The translations under genes and the position numbers were made by a program. The notes under the pieces are model-generated. The model saw nothing but the letters and a program-made list of their open reading frames with translations, had not been told where the DNA came from and ran no database searches. A stretch of 64,000 nt of DNA from Vicinamibacterales bacterium (GTDB lineage: Bacteria; Acidobacteriota; Vicinamibacteria; Vicinamibacterales; UBA8438), in contig CALLXD010000034.1 of assembly GCA_937766455.1 (NCBI GenBank), positions 39,354 through 103,353 of the forward strand. The letters are read 5' to 3'. Position 1 is the first letter of the stretch, and the number at the start of each line of letters is the position of its first letter. Below are positions 32,040 to 41,938 of the stretch, piece after piece.

Positions 32040-33683
32040 TCAGTCCTTGAGTCCGAAGGTGTAGACCACGTTGCCGGCCGCGATCGTAATGTACTGCTTG
32101 CCATCGACCGCGTAGCTCATCGGAGACGAGTGCACCAGACGGCCGACGTTCATGTGCCACAGTTCATCGCCGCTCACCGCGTCGAGTGCGAAGAAATAGC
32201 CGTCCACGCTGCCGCTGAACACGAGGTCACCCGCCGTGGCCATGATCCCCGCCGTCGAGCGCGGCTGAATCTCGAACTCCCATCGAAGGTCGCCCGTTTT
32301 GGGGTCGATTGCCCTGATGGCGCTCTGATAGTCATCGATCGGGCCGGGGCGCTGCCCGCCGCCGCCAGTGAACTGGTCACCCTCGACGTAGTCCTCGTCC
32401 CGTTTGTAGAAGGTGTCTTCCCCGTCATAGGCCTGCACGTAGAAGAGCTCCGTCCGTGGGCTGTAGGCGGGAGAGAACCAGTTGGTGCCGCCACCGATCG
32501 GCGGGGAGACGGTTACGCCTTCAGCGGTCGGAAACGTACCTGGAATACGGATTGGCCGACCGTTCGAATCGAGGCCCTCGGCCCAGGTCTGCTTGGCGAA
32601 CGGCTTCCCGACCAGGAACTCCCCGGTGACGCGATCAATGGTGTAGAAGAAGGCGTTGCGGTTCGCCCACATCATGACCTTGCGCATCTCCCCGTCCATC
32701 TCGAGATCCGCCAGAATCGGCACCTGGATGGCGTCCCAGTCGTGGACGTCGTGCGGGGTGAACTGGAAATACCATTCCAGCGCGCCGGTCTCGTGGTTCA
32801 GCGCCATGGCCGAATCGGAATACAGGTTGTCGCCCATGCGGACGTCGCCGTTCCAGTCCGGTCCCGGGTTGCCCGTGCCCCAGTAGACGAGATCCAGGTC
32901 CGGGTCGTAGGCACCCGTGATCCAGGTGGCCGAGCCGCCCGTGCGCCAGGAGTCGCCGGCCCACGTCTGGTTGTCCGGATGGTCCGGGCCGGGAATGGTG
33001 TCGGCACGCCACTCGAGCTCTCCGCTCTCGGCGTTGTACGAATCGATAAATCCGCGCACGCCGTACTCGCCACCCGCCATGCCGGTCACGACCTCGTCCT
33101 TGACGATCAACGGGGCCGCCGTCTTGCTGTAGCCAGCCCGGTAGTCGGCCAGTTCGTTGTCCCAGACCAGGTTGCCGGTGCGTGCGTCGATAGCCACGAG
33201 ATGGGCGTCGAGCGTGCTCATGTAGAGCGTGTCACCAAGAATGGCCACCCCACGGTTGTTCCGTCCGCAGCAGATGCGCAGGTCGTCCGGGAGGGGGTGG
33301 TTGTAGCGCCAGTACTGGCGACCGGTGGCGGCGTCGACCGCCACCACGTTGCTGGGCGCCTCGGTGATGAACATCACCCCGTCGACCACGACCGGTACCG
33401 TCTCCGCCCGGTCGAGCTGCGGAATCTGATACGCCCATTTCAACTCCAGGTCCCCGACATTCCGGTTGTGTACCTGGTCGAGACCGCTGAAGTGCTGGCT
33501 GTCGAGTGTGCCCGAGTACATCAGCCAGTTTTCCGGTTCGTCCTTCGCATTGAGCAACCGCTCCCACGTGACAGGGGAGAACGACGGCGTCGTGCCAGGC
33601 TGAGACTCGGTTTCCTGGCCAGAAGCGGGTGTGACGCCCGAGACGAACGCGCCGAGCGCGATGACAATAGCAAGCCGTTTCAT
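32040..33683 (-). CDS. PQQ-dependent methanol/ethanol-type dehydrogenase
   Basis: Signal peptide; quinoprotein motifs LKWAYQIPQLDRAETVPVVVDGVMFI, CCGRNNRG, HDVHDWDA. Confidence 0.9.
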   Translation of the reverse strand: MKRLAIVIALGAFVSGVTPASGQETESQPGTTPSFSPVTWERLLNAKDEPENWLMYSGTLDSQHFSGLDQVHNRNVGDLELKWAYQIPQLDRAETVPVVVDGVMFITEAPSNVVAVDAATGRQYWRYNHPLPDDLRICCGRNNRGVAILGDTLYMSTLDAHLVAIDARTGNLVWDNELADYRAGYSKTAAPLIVKDEVVTGMAGGEYGVRGFIDSYNAESGELEWRADTIPGPDHPDNQTWAGDSWRTGGSATWITGAYDPDLDLVYWGTGNPGPDWNGDVRMGDNLYSDSAMALNHETGALEWYFQFTPHDVHDWDAIQVPILADLEMDGEMRKVMMWANRNAFFYTIDRVTGEFLVGKPFAKQTWAEGLDSNGRPIRIPGTFPTAEGVTVSPPIGGGTNWFSPAYSPRTELFYVQAYDGEDTFYKRDEDYVEGDQFTGGGGQRPGPIDDYQSAIRAIDPKTGDLRWEFEIQPRSTAGIMATAGDLVFSGSVDGYFFALDAVSGDELWHMNVGRLVHSSPMSYAVDGKQYITIAAGNVVYTFGLKD

Positions 33684-33685
33684 GA

Positions 33686-34495
33686 TCAGCTTTCCTCCCG
33701 TCCAAGCGAAAACAGATATGCCACCAGGTCGTCAACTTCGGCATCGGTCAGCACGCCGTCGACGCTGGGCATGGTCGAGGTCTTCACGCGGTCATAGGAG
33801 CGCACGTCGCTCTTTGAAAATGACCACAGGTCCTCGTTGTCGTCCATCAGCCGCATGGAGAACGTGTCCTCGTTCATCCGGAGGCCCTCGACGAGTGACC
33901 CATCGACCTGGGTGACCCGAAGGGTCCACCACCGCGGGGTGACGTCTTCGTCCGGGGTGCGCAGGTCGCTCGCGAGCTCTTCCGGTTCCCGACGACTCCC
34001 GACTTGACTCAGGTCTGGGCCGCGCCGGCCGCCATCTCCGTTGACCATGTGGCAGCTGCTGCAGTTGCCTTTGCCGGCAAAGAGCTGCTGTCCGCTGGTG
34101 GCACTACCGGGTAGGTCGGCATCTGTGGTCTCGTTCAGCGAGTTCAGGTAACTCACGACCATCCACGTCGACTGGTCGGTCGACCGGCGGCTGATCCCGA
34201 CCATCTGCGTGTTGGGAATCCCTTCTCGCACAATCTTGAACAGTCCGGCGTCGGTGCTGGCACTGAACCCATTCGTCAGGTCGGGCCCCGATTCACCGCC
34301 GCCGCCATCACGTCCGTGGCAGCGACCGCACTGTTGCCTGAACACACGCTCGCCCATCCGAACATCGAGCGTGCCTGTAAACACGTTGTCCGCCGTCGGC
34401 TCTTCTCGCGGTTGCGCGAGCAGGTCGGCTGGGGTCGTCAACAGGGACAGTAACGCCACAAGCATCGGCGTCACCCATAGACTACGCATCGACAT
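33686..34495 (-). CDS. Di-haem-type cytochrome c
   Basis: Signal peptide; CGRCHG and CSSCHM. Confidence 0.88.
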   Translation of the reverse strand: MSMRSLWVTPMLVALLSLLTTPADLLAQPREEPTADNVFTGTLDVRMGERVFRQQCGRCHGRDGGGGESGPDLTNGFSASTDAGLFKIVREGIPNTQMVGISRRSTDQSTWMVVSYLNSLNETTDADLPGSATSGQQLFAGKGNCSSCHMVNGDGGRRGPDLSQVGSRREPEELASDLRTPDEDVTPRWWTLRVTQVDGSLVEGLRMNEDTFSMRLMDDNEDLWSFSKSDVRSYDRVKTSTMPSVDGVLTDAEVDDLVAYLFSLGREES

Positions 34496-34560
34496 GGTGC
34501 CCTCCAGAGGATCGGGTATTGTTCACGCGCTGGCTGGCACCGGTCCACCGACCCACAGCC

Positions 34561-36303
34561 TCATGGCTGTTTCGGCGGAGCCGTTCCGGCGCCTGGACTG
34601 ATTCGAGCGACGATATCACGCGCCCGCCGCACGATGCCACGTTCGAACCGGCCAATAGCCCTGAACCGGTCGGCTCGCCGCTGCACCAGCTTCTTTGGTT
34701 TCAGGGCCGAGAGCTCGCCCAGGTGGTGGACAACCCGCTCGAGGATCTGCCGGGCTGCCGCATCGACGTCCCGGTGGGCGCCACCCGGCGGTTCCGGGAC
34801 GATGTCGTCGATGATCCCCAATTCCAAGAGGTCGTGCGACCGCAATTTCAGGGCGGGCAGCAGCTCCTCGCTCCGGGCGGCGTCATGCAACAAAATCGCG
34901 GCGGCGCCTTCCGGGGCAATCACCGAGTAGATGGCGTTTTCCTGCATCAGGATGACGTCCGCCAGGCCGAGCGCCAGCGCACCGCCGGAGCCGCCCTCCC
35001 CGATGACGACGTTGACGATGGGTACGCGGAGCTGCGCCAGCATCCCGAGGCATTCACCGAGCGCCAGCGCGATGCCGCGTCGTTCGGCCTCCATGCCGGG
35101 AAACGCGCCACGCGTATCCACCAGGGTCACCACCGGCAGGCCACATTTCTCTGCCAGGCGCATCAATCGTTGGGCTTTCCGGTAGCCCTCCGGCATCGGC
35201 ATCAGTTGGCCCGACTGGGCAATGACGACCACCGGGTGTCCCTGAAGACTGGCGATGCCGCCCGTGATGGCGGGATCGTCACCAAAACAGCGGTCGCCCC
35301 GCATCTGGCTGAACGACTGAAACACGCGCTGGACGTAGGCATCCGCGCGTGGCCGCGCCGCATTGCGCGCCAGCTCCAGGACCTCGACCGCGGTCCGCGT
35401 GGACTTGGGGGTCGGGGCGAGCTGGACGTGGGGCCAGGCGGTTTGGCGGCCGGGTGCGAGCTGGGAGACCATGACCGCGAGCCGGTTCCTCAGGAGAGGA
35501 CGCTCGATAATCATGTCGATCATCCCGTTCTTGATCACGGCTTCGGCCCGACGCTCCGCCTTCGGAATTTTCTCGTCGATCGTGCCTTCGACCACACGCG
35601 CGCCCACGAACCCGATCTGGGCTCCGGGTTCCCCGATGAGAATGTCGCCCAATGAGCCGAAACTGGCGAATGTGCCGCCGAAACTGGGGTTCGTCAGTAC
35701 AGATATGTAAGGGAGTCCCGCGGCCCGATGCTCGGAGACGGCAATGGCGGTCTTCGCCATTTGCATCAGCGCCAGCACCCCCTCCTGAATGCGGGCACCG
35801 CCGCTGGCAATAATCGAGACCACCGGTAGCTTGCGTCGCGTCGCGACATCGAATGCGCGAGCCACCTTCTCCCCGACCACTGAACCCATCGTGCCACCGA
35901 GAAAGTCGAATTCCAGGGAGACGAGCACCACCGGCCGCCCATCGAGCTGTGCCTCACCGGCGAGCGCCGCCTCCTGCATGCCAGTCCGACGCTCGGCCTC
36001 TCTGAGTCGGTCCCGGTATGGGCCGCTGACGCTGAACTCGAGCGGGTCGGTCGAGAAGAGGCGTTTGCCAATTTCGCGAAATGAGCCGCGGTCGGCCAAG
36101 TGGTCGATCCACTCCTGCGCGGCCAGCGGGCTGTGGTGACCACACCCCTCGCATACGCGCAGCTCCGCGGCGAATGCGGCGTCGTCGACCTCGTGGTTGC
36201 ACTTCCGACAGGTGTGGGTCGGTGGTGCGGGGGCGGACTCAATGGCGACAGTCTGTTCTGCTACGGACACGGCGGACCTCGTTTCGAGGAGCTCCCGCGA
36301 CAT
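34561..36303 (-). CDS. Fused acetyl-CoA carboxylase carboxyltransferase (beta + alpha)
   Basis: AccD-like zinc finger CRKCNHEVDDAAFAAELRVCEGCGHHSPL and IIASGGARIQEG; AccA-like FGDDPAITGGIASLQGHPVVVIAQ and LVDTRGAFPGMEAERRG in one ORF. Confidence 0.9.
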   Translation of the reverse strand: MSRELLETRSAVSVAEQTVAIESAPAPPTHTCRKCNHEVDDAAFAAELRVCEGCGHHSPLAAQEWIDHLADRGSFREIGKRLFSTDPLEFSVSGPYRDRLREAERRTGMQEAALAGEAQLDGRPVVLVSLEFDFLGGTMGSVVGEKVARAFDVATRRKLPVVSIIASGGARIQEGVLALMQMAKTAIAVSEHRAAGLPYISVLTNPSFGGTFASFGSLGDILIGEPGAQIGFVGARVVEGTIDEKIPKAERRAEAVIKNGMIDMIIERPLLRNRLAVMVSQLAPGRQTAWPHVQLAPTPKSTRTAVEVLELARNAARPRADAYVQRVFQSFSQMRGDRCFGDDPAITGGIASLQGHPVVVIAQSGQLMPMPEGYRKAQRLMRLAEKCGLPVVTLVDTRGAFPGMEAERRGIALALGECLGMLAQLRVPIVNVVIGEGGSGGALALGLADVILMQENAIYSVIAPEGAAAILLHDAARSEELLPALKLRSHDLLELGIIDDIVPEPPGGAHRDVDAAARQILERVVHHLGELSALKPKKLVQRRADRFRAIGRFERGIVRRARDIVARISPGAGTAPPKQP

Positions 36304-36435
36304 GGCGGGAGAGGGAAACACAGCGGGATGGGACCCAGCCAGTGTTATCGGCCGAACGCCCCGATCAGACCAATCCAGCCTATCAGCCAAATCGCAGGCG
36401 ACAGCGGACGACGATGTAATAGTTGTGTAATCCGG

Positions 36436-36657
36436 TCAGTACAGCATCCGGGAGAGGAGCTGTAGCCCGATCAGCAGGATCATCGGCGAGAAGTCCAATC
36501 CGCCGACTGGGGGGACGAGCCGCCGGATCGGAGCCAACGCCGGTTCCGTGAGGGTATGGACAAATTGGGCAATGGGGTTGGACAGTGGCAGCCGCATCCA
36601 GGACATCACGACTGACACGAAGACAACGAGCGTGTAGAGCTCAATGATCTGGGCCAT
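36436..36657 (-). CDS. YggT family membrane protein
   Basis: Short TM protein with PLSNPIAQFVHTLTEPALAPIRRLVPPVGGLDFSPMI. Confidence 0.88.
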   Translation of the reverse strand: MAQIIELYTLVVFVSVVMSWMRLPLSNPIAQFVHTLTEPALAPIRRLVPPVGGLDFSPMILLIGLQLLSRMLY

Positions 36658-36707
36658 GTCTCATCTCAGGGTTCGTGGCAGAGCCCTCATGTAAACGGTG
36701 CCGGCCG

Positions 36708-38660
36708 TCAAGGCAGCGCCAACGCGATCAGCGACGGAGTACTCCCGCGGCTGGTACTTCCGGTGGCGACCACGATGTACTGCGTGCCGTCGTCGAGGTA
36801 GGTCACGGGATTGCCCCACGGCGGCTCGGGTAGCGCCACGGAGCCCAGATAGGTGCCCGTGTCCTTGTCATACGCCGTGATCGCGCGGGCGACGTCGGCG
36901 TCCTCCTCAACGTCGCGTCCGCCGTGGTTGACGATCAGCAGGGTTTTCGTGAGCAGGGGCCCGCTATACAGCGCGCCGCCCCCCCCTCCCAGCGGGGGCA
37001 GGTTCAGCTCGCGCAGCGCGGGATGGTTCCGCGGCCCGTCCCCGTGCGGACTCATCCAGGCGTGGTCTCCGCTGTTGAGGTCAATGGCGGTGATGCGCTT
37101 ATAGGGAGGCTTGACGAGCGGTAGCCCCTGCGGGCCGGGCAGGCCGGTGACCCAGGTCTCCGGTGCGTAGCCCACCGTTGCCGGCAACTCGTATTCGATC
37201 AGCTCCGCCACCCGCAGTCTGGTATGCGACGGGATGTAGAGCCGTCCGGTGTCCGGGTCGACGGCCGCGCCGGGCCAGTTCGCGCCTCCAGCGTCACCCG
37301 GCATCAAGATAAAGGGCTTGTCCCCGCGTACCGTGGGAGGCGCGAATAGTGGTCCCAGTCGCGCTCGTTCGCTCAGCGCCAGCGCCTCGGCACGAAGCTC
37401 CGGCGTGAAGTCGATCAGGTCGTCGACGGCGACCCCTTGTCGGTCGTACGGCGCCGGTCGCGTGGGGAACGGTTGCGTGGGGGAGTACCACTCACCCGGG
37501 ACGTCGCCGGCCGGCACCGCGCGCTCTTCGATGGGCCAGACCGCTTCCCCGGTCATGCGGTCGAACACGTAGGTAAACGCCTGCTTGCTGACCTGGGCCA
37601 GGGCCTTGATGGGGCGGCCGTCGACCGTGATGTCCACCAGGTTGGCCGCCGTCGGAAAGTCGTAGTCCCACAGGCCGTGGTGCACCGCCTGGAAATGCCA
37701 CACCCGCTGACCGGTTTCCGCATCGAGGCACACGATGCTCTCTGCGAAGAGGTTGTCGCCGGGGCGCATCCCGCCGTAGAAGTCGTTCGTGGGGGTGCCG
37801 ACCGGCAAATAGACGTAGCCCAGTTCTTCGTCGACCGCCATCGTCGACCACACGTTCGTATGGCCCGTGTACCGCCACGAATCGTTCTCCCACGTGTCGT
37901 TCCCGAAATCGTCGCCCTGTGGAATAGTGTGGAAGATCCACTTCATGCGTCCGGTGCGTGCGTCATACCCCCGCACGTGTCCCGGTGGCGCCTCCCGTGT
38001 CTCGGTACGGTCGGTCACGACGCTGCCGACCACGACCGTGTCGCGCACGATGGCCACGGGTGACGAGTGCGAAATGCGCGCTGGGTCGACCGGTCGGCCC
38101 AGTGTGTCGCTCAGGTCCACGGACCCGTTCTCGCCGAACCCGGGGTAGAGCGCGCCCGTGCGCGCATTCAGGGCGACGAGCTGCAGGTCATGCGTCGCGA
38201 TGAAGATCCGGGCGTCGTCGGAGTCATCGTCTTCCCAGTACGAGACCCCTCGGTGCTGCCATCCCGAGTTGGCCGGGCGTTCGAGCCGCTCGTAGGCGCG
38301 TGGGTCATACGTCCACACCGTCGTACCGGTGCCAGCGTCGAGCGCCGCCACCTGGGACAGTTCGGTGCTCACGTAGACCAGCCCACCAATCATCAAGGGG
38401 GTGGCCCGAAACTGCCCGACGCGCAGGTTCTCCCGCTGGTCCGTCACTTCGGTCGAGGTCGACGTCCACCGCCAGGCAATCTCCAGGTCGGCGAAGTTCT
38501 CTCGCGTGATCTGGTCGAGTGGGGAGTATTTCGTGTTCTCGGGATCCGCTCCGAACGCTCTCCACTCGCCGACCGGGACGGTCTGGGCGGTGGCGGAGCT
38601 GGAGACCACCACGGCCGTGAGGGCCAGCCGCGCGAGCCGTGCGAGTCGCGCGCTGGTCAT
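36708..38660 (-). CDS. PQQ-dependent quinoprotein dehydrogenase (glucose-dehydrogenase-like)
   Basis: GEWRAFGADPENTKYSPLDQIT, QAVHHGLWDYDFPTAANLVDI, WGNPVTYLDDGTQYIVVATG. Confidence 0.9.
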   Translation of the reverse strand: MTSARLARLARLALTAVVVSSSATAQTVPVGEWRAFGADPENTKYSPLDQITRENFADLEIAWRWTSTSTEVTDQRENLRVGQFRATPLMIGGLVYVSTELSQVAALDAGTGTTVWTYDPRAYERLERPANSGWQHRGVSYWEDDDSDDARIFIATHDLQLVALNARTGALYPGFGENGSVDLSDTLGRPVDPARISHSSPVAIVRDTVVVGSVVTDRTETREAPPGHVRGYDARTGRMKWIFHTIPQGDDFGNDTWENDSWRYTGHTNVWSTMAVDEELGYVYLPVGTPTNDFYGGMRPGDNLFAESIVCLDAETGQRVWHFQAVHHGLWDYDFPTAANLVDITVDGRPIKALAQVSKQAFTYVFDRMTGEAVWPIEERAVPAGDVPGEWYSPTQPFPTRPAPYDRQGVAVDDLIDFTPELRAEALALSERARLGPLFAPPTVRGDKPFILMPGDAGGANWPGAAVDPDTGRLYIPSHTRLRVAELIEYELPATVGYAPETWVTGLPGPQGLPLVKPPYKRITAIDLNSGDHAWMSPHGDGPRNHPALRELNLPPLGGGGGALYSGPLLTKTLLIVNHGGRDVEEDADVARAITAYDKDTGTYLGSVALPEPPWGNPVTYLDDGTQYIVVATGSTSRGSTPSLIALALP

Positions 38661-38870
38661 GAGTCTTCGCCTACCGTCCCGAGGGTGTGGCGTGCGCATC
38701 GACAGGTCTCAGTGGTCGTCCGCATGGGTGTCAGGTGAGGGTGCCGCGATTATAGCGTTCAACCCCCCGGCCGCGACCGCTTGTTCGGCGCGCTCGAATT
38801 TGGTTGAACGACCGGTAGGAACCATCTGCTTGTTTCATCCTTATTCTTGTCATCCCAATGGAGCTGCACC

Positions 38871-39893
38871 ATGACACCTCGTTCGCGTAGGGTTCTACAT
38901 CAGGCGCTTGTCGCCTCTTTTGTCCTCGCCGCGGTGACCGCGACTTTCGCGTCGGTGAAGACCGAGCAGCGAACGACCGTGAAGTTCGAAGGGGCGATGG
39001 GACGCGTCATGGGCCTGTTCGGTGGCGACGCGGCCAAAGACGGCGTTGTGACCACGACCGTCGTCGCGGACGACCGGATGTACACCAGTAGCGACGACCG
39101 CCGCGCGCAGATCATCGACCTCGCCGAGGGTCGGATGTACGACCTCGATCTGCGCGACAAGACCTACGAGGTCACGACCTTCGACGAGTTGCGGGCCAGG
39201 ATGGAGGAGCTGCGGGAGCGCGCCCGCGAGCAGGCACCATCCGACGCCTCGAGCCGGCAGCCGCCCAAAGATGGCGAGTCGGGGCGTGAGGTTGAGGTTG
39301 ACCTGGACGTGCAGCGACCGGGTGATGACCGTGAGATCAACGGGCGCCAGACCGAGCTCGTGGTCACCACCGTGACCGTTCGCGAGAAAGGCCGCACGCT
39401 GGAAGACGCGGGTGGCATCGTCATGACGGTGCGTTCCTGGACGACGGACGATGTCACCGGCATGGAGGAGATTGCGGACTTCCAGCGGCGATACGCTGAG
39501 GCTCTGGGTGAGATTTTCGGATTCGACTCGTCGGCTGAGCAAATGACATCGGCGATGGCGATGTTTCCGGGGCTGGGTGAGGCGATGCAGCGTTTCCAGG
39601 ACGAAGGAGTCCAGGTGGACGGCACCGCGATGCTGACCGAGATGACCTTCGAGAACGTCAAGGCGCAGGCCCAGGTGGCCGAGGCGCCCGAGCCGGAGGA
39701 GAAGCCCCGTGGTCGTTTCGGGGGGTTCGGCGGTCTTGGGGATCGGGTCGGCCGAGCGCTTGGCGGCGGGGGCGACGATAACGCCGGCGAGCCGCGTTCG
39801 ACCATTTTCGAGACCACGAGTGAACTGCTCAACATCGACAACGCTCCCGACACAAGCGTGGTCATGATTCCGGCGGACTTCCGGGAGAAGTAG
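38871..39893 (+). CDS. Secreted hypothetical protein
   Basis: Signal-like LVASFVLAAVTATFA; KFEGAMGRVMGLFGG...TTVVADDRMYT; Gly/Arg-rich C-terminal segment. Confidence 0.55.
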   Translation: MTPRSRRVLHQALVASFVLAAVTATFASVKTEQRTTVKFEGAMGRVMGLFGGDAAKDGVVTTTVVADDRMYTSSDDRRAQIIDLAEGRMYDLDLRDKTYEVTTFDELRARMEELRERAREQAPSDASSRQPPKDGESGREVEVDLDVQRPGDDREINGRQTELVVTTVTVREKGRTLEDAGGIVMTVRSWTTDDVTGMEEIADFQRRYAEALGEIFGFDSSAEQMTSAMAMFPGLGEAMQRFQDEGVQVDGTAMLTEMTFENVKAQAQVAEAPEPEEKPRGRFGGFGGLGDRVGRALGGGGDDNAGEPRSTIFETTSELLNIDNAPDTSVVMIPADFREK

Positions 39894-39931
39894 GGTCGAG
39901 GGGGCGTATTAAGGAGTGGTGGAGGCCGACC

Positions 39932-40900
39932 ATGTCACTGCGAGTGAAGGCTCTCTTGGTCGGCGGGGCGGCGCTGCTGGTCGTGATCTGGGTGCTGCAA
40001 GCCCAGCAAGAACGCAGCACCCTGCAGTGGTTGGCGGAGGAGCGGTTGGCGGACGAGCGATCCGCCTTCGCGCCGACCGACGTGGTGGAGATGGGGCGGA
40101 TGCCGCCCGAACTGCGCGAGTCGTCCGGCCTTGGCGCGAGCCGTACCTACCCGGGCGTGTTCTGGACCCACAACGACTCGGGCGATGAGCCACGGCTGTA
40201 CGCCCTCGACGCCAGCGCCTCCCTGTTGGCAACCGTCGAGGTCACCGGTGCGGCAGCGCGTGACTGGGAAGCGCTGACCCTCGGCCCTTGTCCAGCGGCG
40301 TCCGACCGGTCCTGCTTGTATGTCGCGGACATGGGGGACAACCGGTCGGTGAGAGAGTCCGTCGCCCTCTACATCGTCGAGGAACCGGATCCGTTCGCCG
40401 GTGATACCGAGGTTCCCTTGGTGGGGACGGTGCCGTTTGTGTACCCAGACGGACCGCACGATGCCGAAGGGCTCGCCATCACTGCGGCAGGCGACGTCAT
40501 CGTGGTGACCAAGGAGCGAGAACAGGCGGCGCGCCTTTTCGAAATCCCGGCCGTCGATATCGCTTCTGCGATCGCCACGGGAGGGGTGCTCACCCTCGGC
40601 GCCAGCCGGCAGCTACCCATTGGACCCGACCAGCGTGCGGGGCGCTTGGCCACTGGCGCGGCGCTCAGTGCGGCAGGCGACGTGCTCGCCGTGCGCACCT
40701 ATTCGGAGATCTACCGTTTTCGATGGCCCATGGCCGAGGCACCGGAGCAGGTGGCGGAGGTGTGTTTCCTGGGCACCGACGAGCCCCAGGGCGAGGCGAT
40801 TGCGTTTCGTGCCGATACCGATGACTGGTTGGTGCTGACCAGCGAGTCGCACAGCGATAAGGCCGGGTTCCTCCAGGTGGTGCGTTGTGGGATTGGCTAG
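39932..40900 (+). CDS. Hypothetical membrane-anchored beta-propeller-like protein
   Basis: N-terminal TM; ESSGLGASRTYPGVFWTHNDSGDEPRLYALDA, YVADMGDNR. Confidence 0.6.
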   Translation: MSLRVKALLVGGAALLVVIWVLQAQQERSTLQWLAEERLADERSAFAPTDVVEMGRMPPELRESSGLGASRTYPGVFWTHNDSGDEPRLYALDASASLLATVEVTGAAARDWEALTLGPCPAASDRSCLYVADMGDNRSVRESVALYIVEEPDPFAGDTEVPLVGTVPFVYPDGPHDAEGLAITAAGDVIVVTKEREQAARLFEIPAVDIASAIATGGVLTLGASRQLPIGPDQRAGRLATGAALSAAGDVLAVRTYSEIYRFRWPMAEAPEQVAEVCFLGTDEPQGEAIAFRADTDDWLVLTSESHSDKAGFLQVVRCGIG

Positions 40901-40903
40901 CCG

Positions 40904-41115
40904 CTAGGGGAGCGTCAGCGCCAGCAACTCCGCGTCCTCCCCGGTTCCCACCGCCACCACCAGATACTGTCTGCCGTCGTGCCAATAGGTGACCGGGTTA
41001 CCGCCCGGCACCGCAGGCAGGTCCAGCGAGTCCAGATGGGCGCCCGTGGCCTTGTCGTAGGCGCTGATGGTGCGCGAGCCGCCGGCAATGTCCTCGTGTG
41101 CATATCGCGCTGCTC
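40904..41115 (-). pseudogene. C-terminal remnant of a quinoprotein dehydrogenase
   Basis: EDIAGGSRTISAYDKATGAHLDSLDLPAVPGGNPVTYWHDGRQYLVVAVG...LLALTLP aligns with the C-terminus of the 36708..38660 gene; N-terminal domain missing. Confidence 0.75.
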
Positions 41116-41244
41116 CCTGAGAATCCTCATCAGATGTCGGGACTATAGTGCGCAGCTCGTCGCACCCGTCCACCATTGCAAACAATCGAACCCGGTTCTT
41201 GAATGCCATTGGCATCAATATGTATATGAATGACATACTGATGC

Positions 41245-41493
41245 ATGCGAACCACGATCCATCTTCCTGACGATCTGCTGGCCCGTGCGAAACGCGCGGC
41301 CATCGACTCGAATCGTACGTTGACAGCGGTCATCGAGGAGTCGCTGCGGGCCGCCCTTTCAAAGAAGCGCGGCCGGGCCGTGGCGCGACTGGACCTTCCG
41401 ACCTTCGGAAAGGGCGGGCTTCAACCCGGTGTCGACCTCGACGACGGTGCGGCACTGCTCGACGTGCTAGAGGGGCCCGATGCTGCTGACTGA
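41245..41493 (+). CDS. VapB-type ribbon-helix-helix antitoxin
   Basis: MRTTIHLPDDLLARAKRAAIDSNRTLTAVIEESLRAAL; overlaps the PIN gene. Confidence 0.85.
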   Translation: MRTTIHLPDDLLARAKRAAIDSNRTLTAVIEESLRAALSKKRGRAVARLDLPTFGKGGLQPGVDLDDGAALLDVLEGPDAAD

Positions 41494-41908
41494 CGTCAAC
41501 GTCCTCGTGTACGCGCTTCGTGTCGACGTCGCCGACCATTCCCGCTACAAGGACTGGCTCGAGGAGATGGTCGCCAGCGAGTCGGCGTTCGCGGTGTCCG
41601 AGCAGGTGCTGAGCGGTTTCGTGCGCGTCGCGACACATCCACGCGCGTTCAAACAGCCGACACCGCTCGATGTGGCGCTCTCCTTCGCCGACCTAATCCG
41701 GAACCACGCGAACGCGGTCACAGTAGCGCCAGGCGAGCGGCACTGGGACATCTTCACGCGGCTGTGCCGAAACGCCGGTGCGAAGGGCAACCTCGTTCCT
41801 GACGCGTATCTCGCCGCGCTTGCCATCGAATCTGGAAGCGAATGGATCACGACAGACCGCGACTTTGCTCGTTTCGACGGATTGCGGTGGCGGCATCCGC
41901 TGGCATGA
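41480..41908 (+). CDS. VapC-type PIN-domain toxin
   Basis: MLLTDVNVLVYALR; NLVPDAYLAALAIESGSEWITTDRDFARF. Confidence 0.9.
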   Translation: MLLTDVNVLVYALRVDVADHSRYKDWLEEMVASESAFAVSEQVLSGFVRVATHPRAFKQPTPLDVALSFADLIRNHANAVTVAPGERHWDIFTRLCRNAGAKGNLVPDAYLAALAIESGSEWITTDRDFARFDGLRWRHPLA

Positions 41909-41938
41909 GGACGCCAGACGAGCACGATGGACGGTCTA

